From Dryocosmus kuriphilus (Eukaryota; Arthropoda; Insecta; Hymenoptera; Cynipidae), in the NCBI GenBank assembly GCA_038277395.1, contig CM076191.1, positions 181,242,687 to 181,306,686 on the forward strand: 64,000 nt of DNA, given 5' to 3'. The notes beneath the pieces are model-generated. The model was given only the letters and a program-made list of their open reading frames with translations, was not told where the DNA came from and ran no database searches. Shown in pieces: positions 43,413 through 55,965 of the stretch (its first letter is position 1; each line of letters begins with the position of its first letter). A program made the position numbers and the translations under genes.

Positions 43413-46400
43413 GATTGATTGATTGATTCGTTTATTACTCTCCCTTACGGGATTGAGGGCTCCGTTCCCTTTACATCCTTTACAATTTCACTTAACCACT
43501 CCGCCTTATGCTTATCTTAACCTATTATCGCTTCATTAAGTACAAATTCTTACATACTATCTTACTATCTATTATCCAATCTAACAAGAGCGCAAGACCT
43601 TCCAGGGCTTCCGTTTCCTTTTACCATTACTATTCAAACTTTTCCAAGTCACGCAACACTAACTTTCCTTCGATTTTGGTTTTCTCCTCCCCCATACATA
43701 CTCTCTTCCCTTTTCTTTTCGGAGCACACGTGCTCCCATGATTCCCTTTCATATCTACATACCCTGCACATCTTCATTTCTTCACTCATCCAATATTTAC
43801 ATTCATTCATGCCTTCACCCATTCTGAAACGTATCATCCTGGCCCACCTGCACTCCTTTTTCAATTTCCCTAAATATTCTGGGAGCCCTTCCATTTTGAC
43901 GAATTTATACCATTTATTATATTTTGACCCTGTAATCTTTTCCCACCTCTTCTCTTCCTGCTTCTTACTCATTTCCCCTTCAATTTCCTGCCCCTCCCCC
44001 CCTCGTGATACATCCTCCATTCCCTTCTAACTTGCCATCTCTCTTCCTCCCATTTTGAATGTCCCGTATTACCTCTCCTCTCTCTATTTATTAATTCCTG
44101 TCGGGACACTTGTGCTATTTTGCTACCCTTATCACTCTCAAGTTTCTCTTCGAAATTCCAGACCCTTCTTCTCTGCCTTATCACCAATTTCTCTCTCCCT
44201 GTTTCTTCTCTCAACATATAACCTGGTCAGTTCCTGCTTACTCCCATAACCCATCTCAGAAATCTTTCTTGCATGTTTTCTACCTTCTTGTACTCCTTCC
44301 ACCCCCATATTTCCACTCCATAACACATCACTGACCATACCAGCGAGTCAAACAGCCATAATCTCATCTTCCAGTCCTCTTTGAATCTTCTTTTTCCAAT
44401 CCCCCACACTTGACCCATCACCTTACTCGCACTTTCCATCCTTTTTTTTCATCTGTAGCTCATTTCCACCTCCCGCTTCGAACCAAAATCCTAAATAACA
44501 AAATTCCTCTACCATTTCCACCATTTCTGCATTTATCTTCCATCCATACTTTACTTCATTCTTTCTCTTTCTAAAACATACTATTTTTTTGTCTTCGTCA
44601 CATTAATTGTCAAATCTTTCTCTCTAACATACTTTTCGAATCCTTTCATTAGCAAGCTCATTCCATTTTCATTCTCTGCTAGAAGAACCACATCGTCAGC
44701 GTACGCTTGTGAGTATATTCTTTTATTTTCCAGCACTGTACCTCCTTTACCATTCTTTTCCATTTTCTCTTCTAGGTCTGCTAACATTATGCTAAATAAC
44801 AATGGACTTAGCGGGCATCCTTGCCTGAGACCCCTCCCTGTCCAAAACTCCTCCCCTTTCTGTTCCCCGATCCTCACCCTTGTCTTCGTCCCCGTAAAGA
44901 CCACTTTTAGCCTCTCAATCAACTCTTCGTCGACCCCCCTTTCTTTCATTGCCTTCCATAAAACTTTCCTATTCACCCAGTCGAAAGCTGCCTTAAAATC
45001 TACAAAGAGTGCAATTAGCTTTCCTTTCTTCTGTCCCAGGTTCTTGTTGACTAGATAATTCAGAACGAAAATGTTATACACTGTTCCCATTTCCCTTCCT
45101 GAATCCTGTTTGATTGTGTGGGATACTTCCTTTCTCTTCTACCTGTTCTTCTAATCTCTTCCTAAGCACCTCCGCATAAATTTTATACGTTACTGGCATA
45201 AGAGTGATTCCTCTATAATCTTCCACTTTTCTACCCCTACCTTTCTTTAATAACGGAACTACTAAAAACCTGTTCTCCACTCCTTGGGCCATCCTTCCCC
45301 TCTCCATACTCTTCTACATACTTCCCAGATCTCTTGTCTAACCCTTCTTCCTCCAAATTTCAACGCTTCATTCTCCATCCCATCCTCTCCTATCGCCTTG
45401 TTTCTTTTTAACTTCTCAATTGCTTAATTCACCTCCTCTCTGATCACCTCATTCCCCCCTTCCATTCCTCCCTCCCTGCACTTTCTGCCTTCCCCCTTCA
45501 CTTTGCTATCCACGCCTCCTAGCAATTTCTTGAAGTATACCGTCCATTACTCCATATTTATCTCTTCATTGATTCCTTTCCAGCCACACCTCTCTCTATT
45601 GATCACCTCCCATTCTCTTCCTTTATTGCTTTCTCTACCTCCTCCATGTACCTCATCTTCTCCTGTCTTTTCACATCTAGTAATTTCTCGTGTTCCCTTT
45701 TTCTTTTATTATATTCCTTTCTATCTCTCCTCTTCTCCAATCCTTTAACGATAATTTCATATGTTCTTTACTCTATATACATTCCACGTCCCACCATCCT
45801 CTTTTCTCCCTTCTGTCCTCCTCACTTGGCCTAATTTCTTCCACTGTCTTCTCTACCCTTTCCTTTATCTTACACAACATCGCATCCACGCCTTCCCCCT
45901 CTTCAATCATAGTATTCTCTTCTTCCATTCTTTCCGTATGTTCTCTTATTTTATCAACTCCCCATTTGCCCATCTTTGCTTTCTTCCTTGTTACTCCCTC
46001 CTTCTTCCTTCCATCTCTTCTCCCATTCCAACATTTCAACGTTGCAATTACCGGGAAGTGTTCTGACCCTATTTCGTTCCCTACTTCCATTATTTCCAAC
46101 AGCCTCCTTATCCTTTCCTTTGCCAGAATGTAGTCTATTACTGTTTCTCCTTTTTCTGAATATGTAATCTCTCCTTCCTCATCCCCCTCCGAGTTCCCAT
46201 TACAAATGATCCATCCTGTTTCTCCCAGAATTTCCAACAGAGTCCTACCCTCCTGGTCCACCTGTTAGTTTCGATTTTCTCCTGAAAGTCTCTCACACTC
46301 TTCATCCCATATTTCCCCTCCCTGTTCCCCTGTCTAAGCATTCAGATCGCCTCCTATCAAAACCAATTCATCATCCTTTTTCGCCACCCATTTCCTAATC

Positions 46401-46563
46401 ACACTCCAACCTTCTTCTTCTCCCCTTCTCCTGTAGATGCAAACTATCCTCACCTTTCTTCTTCCTATCTTCACCATTCTCGTCATTACTCCATCTGTTT
46501 CCTCAAATCCCATTTCTATTCTCTCTTCACCTACTAATTCATTCCTTACTCCTGACACGAAAC
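43413..46563 (-). mobile_element. Non-LTR retrotransposon copy 3, 5'-truncated
   Basis: The 3' end at 43413 has tail (TCAA)n in complement; the 5' end is inside the endonuclease at 46563. Flanked by tgcaaatc (43405-43412 and 46564-46571). The inverted arm of the host foldback at 48260-48290 provides an uninterrupted version (ctgcagatcaaaatttc), confirming the insertion point. 3151 bp. Protein is nearly identical to copy 2. Confidence 0.93.
43649..46563 (-). pseudogene. ORF2 endonuclease/reverse transcriptase, non-LTR copy 3
   Basis: Minus-strand order: APE endonuclease (46334-46563 with YRRRGEEEG and IGGDLNA; 45773-46261 with ETVIDYILAKERI and GSEHFPVIATL), linker, reverse transcriptase N-terminus (45074-45307, VEDYRGITLM), then 44581-45090 with motif A ALFVDFKAAFD, motif B RGLRQGCPLSPLLF and motif C QAYADDVVLL. 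C-terminus 43649-44439 holds CRVCRYERESWEHV, but the sequence after it is deleted relative to copy 2 (the VLVRC end of the zinc knuckle is gone, joining directly to SEKKREES). Several frameshifts. Would nick DNA and copy RNA if intact; inactive. Confidence 0.92.
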
Positions 46564-46799
46564 TGCAAATCAAAATTTCAAAGGAAAATTATCAGAAAAA
46601 TTCACAGTTTCCACTCAAACACTTACCAAAGTTGTTATTTTTTACATGTATTTTAACAGAAAAATTCCGTTATTATTAAAATATTATACTTCTCAAAAAG
46701 TTTTTGTTAGATTCGGCTAGATGCTTCGTATTTTGTAGATTAGCCCCAATAAAACAAATGTTTTGTACACGAGAATACAGATTAATGATTTTGGGTATG

Positions 46800-48190
46800 C
46801 AGGATGTTTTGGGGTTGTTATTTTATCAACCCCTAAATCTGCAAGCATGGAAATTAACATTACCTAAGAATCAAAATCACAAGATATTTTTTTTATTTAA
46901 CTATAAGGGTCGGATAGCACTGAAAAATAATTATAGGAAACAGTCCCTAGTAGGAAAAGTGTATGAATTTATTTTAAGGGTTTTTTCATCATCCCCTAAA
47001 AATACATCAAGGAAATCGACATTTTATAACTACCAAAATCATGAAATATTTTTTTAATGAACTATTAGAGTCGGTGGTTTTATCATCCCCTAAACATATA
47101 AGCAAGGAAATCGACATTTTATAATGAGAAAATCACGTGATATTTTTTATAAGACTATTGGGATCCGCTATCGCTACAAAATAATTACAGGAAACATCCC
47201 CTAGTAGTAAAAGTGTGTGAATTTTTTAAAGAGTTGTTTTATCATCCCCTACAAGTACAAACAAAGCAATTGACATTCTTTAACACCCAAAATAACAGGA
47301 TTTTTTAAATCAAAGTATTGGGGTCAGATATCGTTGCACAATCATTACAGAAAATATCCCTTGTAGGAAGAATGTGTGAATTTCTTTTAAAGTTTTTTTT
47401 TCCATCCACTAAACGTACAAGCATGCAAATCGATATTAATATCCGACCCAATAGTTTAATAAAAAAAGACGTCCTGTGATTTTGGTCGTTAGAATATGTC
47501 GATTTCCCTATTTGTACGTTTAGGGTATGATAAAACAACCCAGTAAACTTAATTCGCACACTTTGCCTACAAGGGGATGTTTTCTGTTATCATTTTGTGG
47601 TCATATCCGACTCCATTAGTTTATTAAAAAAATATCCCGTGATCTTGGTCGTTATAAAATATCGATTTCCTTGCTTGTACGCTTAAAGGTTGATAAAACA
47701 TCCCCTTAAATAAATTCACAATTTTCCTACTAGAGGATATTTTCTGTAATGATTTTTAGCGACATACGATCCCAATAGTTAAATGAAAAAATATCCCATG
47801 ATGTTAGAAAATGTTGATTTCCTTGATTTATGTTTAGATGATGATGGAATAACGCTTAAAATAAATTCACACATTTTTCCTACTAGGGTATGTTTTCTGT
47901 AATCATTTTTCATCGATATTCGACCCCAATAGTTTATAAAAAAATATCCCGTGATTTTGGTCGTCATAAAATGTCAATTTTCTTGCTTGTACGCATAGTG
48001 GATGATAAAACAACCCTTAAAATAAATTCACACACTTTTCCTACTAGGTGTTGTTTCCTGTAATCATTTTTCAGCGATATCCGACCCTATTAGTTTAATA
48101 AAAAAATATCTTGTTATATTGATTGTTAGGAAATGTTAATTTCCATGCTTGTAGATTTCGGAGATGATAAAATAACAACGCATCTAGCCG
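46800..48190. repeat. Inner repeats of foldback L, forward then inverted
   Basis: A unit of roughly 170 bp containing catcccctaaa, caagcaaggaaatcgacatt, tcacgtgatatttttt and aaacatcccctagtag. About four forward copies before 47430 and five inverted copies after it (for example tcgatttccttgcttgtacg and gtaggaaaagtg in complement). The axis is near 47430. Confidence 0.8.
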
Positions 48191-49697
48191 AATCTAACAA
48201 AAACTTTTTGAGAAGGATAACATTTTAATAATAATAATTCTAATAATTTTCCTTTGAAATTTTGATCTGCAGGTTTGAAATTACAAAAAAAATTATCGAA
48301 TTAGAAACACTGACAAAAAGCCATTTTCTCTACAATTGGTGAGGGATCCTTTACATATAAAATGTTTTAAATGATTAATAAGAAGTACCTAACAATCTTA
48401 CTTTACCACAAAAGATTCATCGAAAACATGATATTTAATAATTTTTTAATAATTATTAAAGCTAGAACATCGTTTCTTTCAAATAAATTGGGTGCATATA
48501 TAGACAACTTTCACTTATGTTATAATGCATATGAAAGAAGGTATTTCACAAAAAATTTTAATTTAAATATTTTTTTACCATAAACTGGCTTTTGAAGGTC
48601 ATACTTCGTGAACTATTAGTAATTAGACGTATTTTTGTTTCATTTTTAGATAATTTTCAAAAGAAAATTCAGAAAATTGCTGCTCTGCTTTAGGTGCTGA
48701 ATGCTCTAAAATAGAGAAATTGACTTCAAAATGAAAAATGAAAGACTTTCAGAAAATAGATTTTTACTTTTTGTATGTTTTTATGAAAACATACCAACGA
48801 AACAAAATTAAAAGCTGAGTTTTTCCAAAAAGGGCCAGTCGAATTTTTTTCATTTTAGGCTTAAAATATTTGCGAGGCATCCCTAAAACTTAATCAGAAA
48901 GAAATTGGGATGTGCAAGCCCTTTCAAGTGAAAATTGGTTTGGGCTAGGCATGTAGTGTGTAAAAGAAAGAATTAGTAGATTATGAAATAAGTATTTCTA
49001 AACTAAATACTATATTTATGTGATAATTTTTTACCCAAGAATAATGTATAATTGTAAGTGTTACGGCCTTTGTTGGGTTTTTTGCTGTTTATTTAAAAAA
49101 AAATTCATTGTCAACATGTTTCGATTCAAATTTGAATCATATTCATGACATTTTTATAACATTTTAAAAGCAATAGTATAATAATCAAAATCAATGGAAC
49201 ATTTCATATATTTTGTAGAGAACAGGCTTTATTCTGTGAAAAGCAACCTGTACAAAAGATTATTCAATTTAATGTTTTGTAGAATGTAAAAAAGTTTATA
49301 TTATTATATTATTATTTAAAGGAAATTATTATTACTTACGTTAGTGTTCATTTTTTCAAAGAGAAAGGTGTTTAAGTTAAAAAATAAAGAAAATTTTGTT
49401 AGAGCCATGAGGCTTGTCCGATAAAAACGTCATGACTGAAATTTTAGGTTAGCATCATATAATACGTATATAGCTATAACCCGCGAAAAATGAGAAAAAT
49501 GTGAGAAATTTTGAAAATTTAAAAGTAAATTTTTTTTTAAAAATTATGAATGTGTGTAATTAAATTATTATAAATATTGCTAAGACCTTTAATGTTAGTT
49601 CTAAAATTAATAGAATTTATATCATGTTGTATATGAATCATCTCTCGAATTAATCTTTTGTCCAGGTTAGGTTCTGTTTGTAAAATTTGGACATCTC

Positions 49698-51498
49698 TTA
49701 AATTAAAATTAAAAACGTGTGAAAAATCATATGCGTGTTTAGCAATAGCCGTATTAGTTTCGTTGTTTTAAATAGATCTTTCATGTTCTCTGTTTCTAAT
49801 ACGTATAGCTCTACTAGTTTGTCCAATGTATGTTTTTTCAAAGTCCTTACATTTAAGTTTGTAAACGCAATTACATCTGTTTTACTTCTTAGTTGCATCT
49901 TTTGTGCTTTTAAAACAAGTTTTTTAAAGATTATTTTCTATGGAGAAAATCAATTTTACATTACATTTGTTAAAAATTCTATAAAGACATTCATCAAATT
50001 TATGAATATACGGCAGTGTAATTATCTTTTTTCTAATTTCAGATACATCATTTGTTTTATCTAGATTTGTTGTATTCTGAGAACTTAAAAATTTATAGCT
50101 TTCGATGATTTTACTTTTTAAAAAATCTAATGGATAAACATTTTTTTTAAAAGTATCTTTTATAAGAATTAAATTATCTTTATGGTATCTAACATCAGAT
50201 AATTTTGTTGCTCTATCAACGAGGCCATAGATAACACTAACTTTATGTTGAATTGGATGATAAGAGTTATAATTTAAAAACCTGCCAGACCATGTTGGTT
50301 TACGGTACCAGTATGTAATGATTTTATTACTTTCTATTGTAAGTGATAAATCTAAAAAGTTAATTCTTTCATTTATTGCCATTTCCATAGTAAATTTTAA
50401 TTTGTCATTTGCAGAGTTGAATTTAATTTAAATCTCTTGAACTTTATCTTTAGGTAAACAAATCAAGGTATCATCAATATAGTGAAAATAAAGAATTATT
50501 GGAAAATTAATAGATTTTACAACTTTACTTTCAATATTCTCCATAACAATATTAGCAACGGCTGCTGATAATGGTGAGCCCATTGGTAGGCCAAAAATTT
50601 GTTATAAAATTGGTTATTGAATTGACAGTATGATAATTCTAGACATAGTTTAAAAAATTTTATCAAATTTATCTCTAGATAAAAAAGTGTGAGGTTTAAT
50701 TTCCATCCATCGTTTACGTATGGTACTTCTTATAAGACTCCATGAGATGTTAGTGTATTTTGAAACAATATCTAAGGAGACAACAGTATAGTTATTAGGA
50801 ATTGTGATTTTATCCATTTTATTTTTGAAGTCCCAACTATCCTTAATGTGATATTTCGTTTTTCCAACAATTTTTTGTAGAGATTTTGACAGAGTTTTCG
50901 ATATATTATAGAACGATGATCCAGGAAAAGATGTGATTGGCCTAAGAGGACAGTCTGGTTTATGCAGTTTAGGCAAAACATACAATTTTGGAGCAATACC
51001 GTTTGTAGAGTTAAAATAATGATATGTGCTATCATTTATAATCTTGCTGTTTTTAAATGATGTTAATAAATCATGTAAGTTTGATTGAAATTTAATTGTC
51101 GGATCTTTGTTTAAAATTTTATAAGTTGATTTGTCATTCAATAAATCAAGAGCTTTAGTAGTATAATCAATTTTTTTCATGATAACACTTTTATTACATT
51201 TATCAGCTGAAGTTACAATAATGTCATTATTAGAATGTAAAAATTCTTTAGTTTTTTTGATTTTATGTAATAAAGAAGAGTTTTTTATTAAATTATTACT
51301 ATATATTCAGTTTTGAGTCCAGTAAGTGACTTTATTTCTGATTGAATTTCTTAAACTTGGTTCAATGTTTTTCATATTGCATTCAATATTACAAATAAGT
51401 TTAGTGATTGGAAAATTTTGTTTATTGTAAGGTAATGTAAAATTTCCTCCTAGACCAATGATCTCTTTTACTTCATTAGGTATAATTACATTTGTCAT
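49698..51498 (-). pseudogene. Penelope-like polyprotein, left copy
   Basis: Minus-strand order: N-terminal region (51307-51498); reverse transcriptase (50650-51180) with LYVLPKLHKPDCPLRPITSF and VVSLDIVSKYTNI; then, in other frames near 50500-50640, GLPMGSPLSAAVANIV and YFHYIDDTL (catalytic Asp pair); thumb-like region 49924-50388 (NFLDLSLTIESN, SYHPIQHKVSVIYGL); and the GIY-YIG nuclease at 49698-49898, only partly readable. Penelope enzymes prime cDNA synthesis at nicked ends and are related to telomerase. At least three frameshifts; the YIGQT core is only out of frame. Inactive. Confidence 0.92.
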
Positions 51499-51604
51499 AT
51501 TGACAACCCGATTCTTAGTATCAGTTATTAATTTTGGATGTTGTTGGTATCTTAAGTTTTCAATTTTTAACTTTGATTTTTAACTTTGATTCAACTCTGG
51601 AAAT

Positions 51605-52450
51605 GATAAATTAAAATTTACTATGGAAATGGCAACAAATGAAAAATTTAACTTTTTAGATTTATCACTTACAATAGAAAATAATAAAATCATCACAAAC
51701 TGGTACCGTAAACCAATATGGTCTGGCAGATTTTTAAATTATAACTCTTATCATCCAATTCAACATAAAGTTAGTGTTATCTATGGCCTCGTTGCTAGAG
51801 CAACAAAATTATCTGATGTTAGATACCATAAAGATAATCTAATTCTTATAGAAGATACTTAAAAAAAATGGTTATCCATTAGATCTTTTAAAAAGTAAAA
51901 TCATCGAACGCCATAAATTTTTAAATTCTCAAAATACAACAAATCTAGATAAAACAAATGAGGTATCTGAAATTAGAAAAAAGATAATTACACTACCATA
52001 TATTCATAATTTTGATGAATGTCTTTATAGAATTTTTAACAAATGTAATGTACAATTGGTTTTCTCCATAGAAAATAATCTTAAAAAAACTTGTTTTAAA
52101 AGCACAAAAGATGCAACTAAGAAGGAAAACAGATGTAATTGCGTTTACAAACTTAAATGTAAAAACTGTGAAAAAACATATATTGGACAAACTAGTAGAG
52201 CTATATGTATTAGAAACAGAGAACATGAAAGATCTATTGAAAACAACGAAACTATTATGGCTATTGCTAAATATGCATATGATTTTTCACACGTTTTTAA
52301 TTTTAATTTAAGAGATGTCCAAATTTTAGAAACAGAACCTAACCTGGACAAAAGATTAATTCTAGAGATGATTCATATACAACATGATATAAATTCTATT
52401 AATTTTAGAACTGACATTCAAGGTCTTAGCAATATTTATAATAATTTTAT
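51605..52450 (+). pseudogene. Penelope-like polyprotein, right copy (thumb and GIY-YIG end)
   Basis: 5'-truncated: begins at the thumb-like region (51623-51862, EMATNEKFNFLDLSLTIENN). A two-base loss near 51860 (gatacttaaaaaa against gatacttttaaaaaa in the left copy) breaks the frame. The second frame, from 52056, encodes an apparently complete GIY-YIG nuclease: CNCVYKLKCKNC, TYIGQTSRAICIRNREHERS and a conserved Glu region LETEPNLDKRLILEMIHIQH. The cysteine cluster before YIG is typical of Penelope nucleases. Ends close to the non-LTR insertion at 52461. Reverse transcriptase is absent, so not autonomous. Confidence 0.92.
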
Positions 52451-52721
52451 TACACACATTCTCTTTATTTGTTTATACTCTCTCCCTTTTACGGGTTTGA
52501 GAGTCTTTACATAACCATTACATGTATTCTTACAAACAAGCCTTATACTATCTTACGCACTATTCGCTTCAAATCGACTTATATTACTAATCTTATTTCT
52601 AAACGCTTGCGACTTTACCCTGGGCTTCCGTTTTCTCTTGCCATCCTCAGTTTTAAAAATTGACTCTATTTCTTAACACTAATTCGGAAATATCACTTTT
52701 TTGGCGATATTTTTTGGCTTT

Positions 52722-55700
52722 CTATCCTACCTTGTGCAACCAGCTCTCTCTCTCTCTCAGATGTTCCAACTTCATCATCCATTCCTCCCCCTGCCCATTT
52801 TCATTCAGAATCCATTTAATTCTCTCTTCTGCACTCTCCCATTCCCCTTCGTCACCCGTACATCTCTCTAACTCATGCAATCATGTTTCCTTCTCATACC
52901 TACATACTCTACATACATTCTCTTCTTCATTCATCCAACACCTGCATGCTCTAACACCCTCTCCCATTCTGAATCTCACTACCCTATTCCATTTGTTCTC
53001 CTTTTTAATTGTTTTTAGGTACTCTGTTTCCCCCTGCCCCTTAATCATTCTATAGCAGCTGTTGTATCTCGAATCTGCGATTTTTTCCCATCTTTCCTCC
53101 CCTTGTCCTGCCTTCATCTCTCGCTCTATTTCCTCCCACTCTCTACCCCTCACTTGCATGCCACATTCACACCTCCTTTCATATCTCTCATTCTCCCATT
53201 TCGAACACCCCATATTACCCCTCTTCTCTTTATCCATAACCTCCCGGGCACACGCTTGTGCAATTTTGCTTCCCTCTCCCCTTCTTAGTTTCTCTTCGAA
53301 CTTCCAGGCTCTTTTCACTTGCCTGACCACCATTTTTTCTCGTCCTATTTCTTTCCTTAGCATATAACCTGGGCAGCTCCAGCTCACTCCCATCACCCAT
53401 CTCAGAAATCTCTCATGCAAACTTTCCACTCTTTTATGTTCTTTCCATCCCCAAATTTCCACTCTATAGCTTAACACTGACCATAATAACACCTCAAACA
53501 TCCACAATCTCATCTTCCAGTCGTCCTTAAACCTTCTTTTTCCTATACCCCATACTTTTCCCATTACTTTGCTCGCACATTCTAATCCCTTTCTCACCTG
53601 TAGCTCGCTTCCTCCTTTCGTTTCGAACCAATACCCTAGGTAGCAAAATTCATCCAACTCCACCACGATGTTATTTATCTTCCATTCGTACTCTAAACTA
53701 CCCCTTTTATTTCTGAAACACATCATCTGGGTCTTGCTCACGTTCACCGTTAAATCCTTTCCTCTCACATAGTCTTCAAACACTCTTATCAACAGATTCA
53801 TACCTCTCTCATCATCCGCTACAAGCACTACATCATCTGCATAAGCTAGTGAATACAATTTGCCTGTTCCTAATATTGTCCCCACTTTCCCTTTTCTCTT
53901 CAACTTCTTCTCTAAATCTGCCAGAGGGATACTAAACAGAAGTGGGCTCAACGGACACCCTTGTCTGAGCCCCCTTCCTGTCCAGAATTCCTCACCTTTC
54001 TTGTCTCCTATCTTCACTCTTATCTTACTGTCCATAAATGTTTCTTTTATCCTCTCTACTAAACCTTCATCTATTCCTCCCTCTTTTATGGCTGACCACA
54101 ACAACCTCCTGTTAACTGAGTCAAATACTGCCTTAAAATCCACAAACAATGCGACTAGTTTTCGCTTCTTTTTTCCTAGTTTCCTACTGACTAGGTGATT
54201 TAGCACGTAGACGTTATCTATGGTTCCCATCCCTTTTCGGAAACCCGTTTGATTATGTGGTATAAACATCCCTTTTCTTCCACCTGTTTTTCCAATCTCC
54301 TTCTAAGCACTTCCGCATAAATTTTATATCCCAGCGACATGAGTGTAATACCTCTATATTCCTCCACCCTTTTCCCCTCCCCTTTCTTAATCAATGGTAA
54401 TGCCAGCCCTGTCTTCCGTTCCTTCGGCCATCCTTCTCCTTTCCATACCTTCTTACATATCCTCCACATTTCTTCCCTCACCCCTGTTCCTCCATATTTC
54501 AGTGCTTCATTTTCCAAACCATCTTCCCCTGTTGCCTTATTTCTTTCCAACCTTGTAATCGACTCATTTACCTCATCCCTACTAATCTTGTTTACACTGT
54601 CCTCATCCCCATCTACTACCCTTCTTCCTTCTCCCTTTAGCCTATACTTCACACCTCCTAACAGCTCCTTGAAGTGCTTCGTCCATTCTTTCATTCCTAT
54701 TTCTTCATTTATACCCTTCCTTCCTCCTCTTTCCCTATTTATCACTTCCCATTCCCTCCCTTCATTTACTGCTCTCTCTACCTCTTCCATATACTTTTCT
54801 TTCTCCTTCTGTCTTTTCCCTTTTATCATTCTTTCGTGCTCCCTCTTTCTCCTGTTGAGTTCTCTTTTTTCCATTTCCCCTTTCCTCCATTTTCTTATAT
54901 TCTCCTTCATCTTATCTTTACTTTCCGTGCATTCTTCATCCCACCAACCTATCCTATGCCCCTCTACTGTTTCTCTCTGTCTCACCTCTTCCCTTACCTT
55001 ATCAATCACTCTTTTTAGTTTTCCTAGCAGCGTGTCTACTCCTTCCTCTTCCAAATCCCCTATCTCCTCGTTTCCTATTTTTTCTCTAAGTTCTCTCAAG
55101 TTTTCCTCCCCCCAACTTCCCATCTTCAATTTCCTTTCTCTCTTTCATTTCCTCTTGCCCCTATTGCATTTTTGGCCACCACGCCTCATTGTCGCGATCA
55201 GCGAAAAGTGTTCTGAGCCTATCACGTTGCCCACTTCTATTCTAACCATCAGCTTCCTTATTCTTTTCTTTCTTCTGCTAGAATGTAATCTATTACGGTG
55301 TCCCCTATACCTGCGTACGTATATTCTCCTTCTTCATCCCCCTTTGTATTGCTATTACAAATGAACCATCCCGCCTCTCCCAACAAGTCCAGTAGCCTTC
55401 TTCCTTCCCGATCTGCTTCTTTTTGTTTCGAGTTTCTTATGAACCTCTCCTTTTCTCTATCCCACACCTCTCCCCCTTGCCCCCCTGTCCATGCGTTCAA
55501 ATCCCCTCCTATTAGGACCAGACTCTCTTCTTTTTCCTCTGTCCATTTCCTTATTGTTTTTCATCCTTCCTCTTCTCCTCTTCTTCTGTACACGCATACT
55601 ACATCCACAATAACTTTTCCTAATTTTATTCTTCTAACCATTGTTCCATCCGTTTCATCAATATACTCTCCCTTCTCGTCCTGTACCACCAGTCCCTTTC

Positions 55701-55965
55701 TTACCCCTGACACCATGCCACCCATTCCTCTCCCTTTCACGTGCTCCTTTCTCGCTGCTTGCATCTTCCACTCATATGGTTTCGGTAATATTTTTTTTAT
55801 GCCTTTCCACTCCTTCTCATTCACCCACGTCTCACTCATCATTATCACATCCCACTTCTGCAATTCTCCCCAAAATCCCTTATCCTTGTTTTTTAATCCT
55901 GATACATTCCAGAACGCTACTTTCACGTCGCTCTTTTTGCTTTTCTCTTTTTTTTTTCCTTTCAT
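52722..55965 (-). pseudogene. ORF2 endonuclease/reverse transcriptase, non-LTR copy 4
   Basis: Minus-strand order: APE endonuclease (55561-55965: VAFWNVSGL, IMMSETWV, VCVYRRRGEEEG; then 55258-55500: NAWTGGQG and GDTVIDYIL); charged linker and reverse transcriptase start (54218-55129: RNKATGEDGLENEALKYGG, VEEYRGITLM); and 52881-54269 with NQTGFRKGMGT, motif A LFVDFKAVFD, motif B RGLRQGCPLSPLLF and motif C LAYADDVVLV. The zinc knuckle CRVCRYEKET is followed by TGA where copy 2 has Trp; the His and last Cys (HELERC) lie after the stop and the frame runs on to 52722. Endonuclease catalytic motifs are mostly present but frames are broken. Confidence 0.93.

Larger units (their letters stand above)
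42921..48961. mobile_element. Foldback element L, split by a non-LTR insertion
   Basis: Inverted arms: left aaccaattttctcttgaaag, tgcacatcccgg, gttttggggatgcctccc, cgatgttctagctttaata and aaatgtacagaaaatggc; all recur in complement on the right between 48270 and 48955. Inner repeats are forward before about 47430 and inverted after it. Removing the non-LTR (43413-46571) leaves about 2.9 kb. Outer limits are uncertain by about 20 bp and no target duplication was found. A partial relative is at 61510-62350. Confidence 0.8.
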
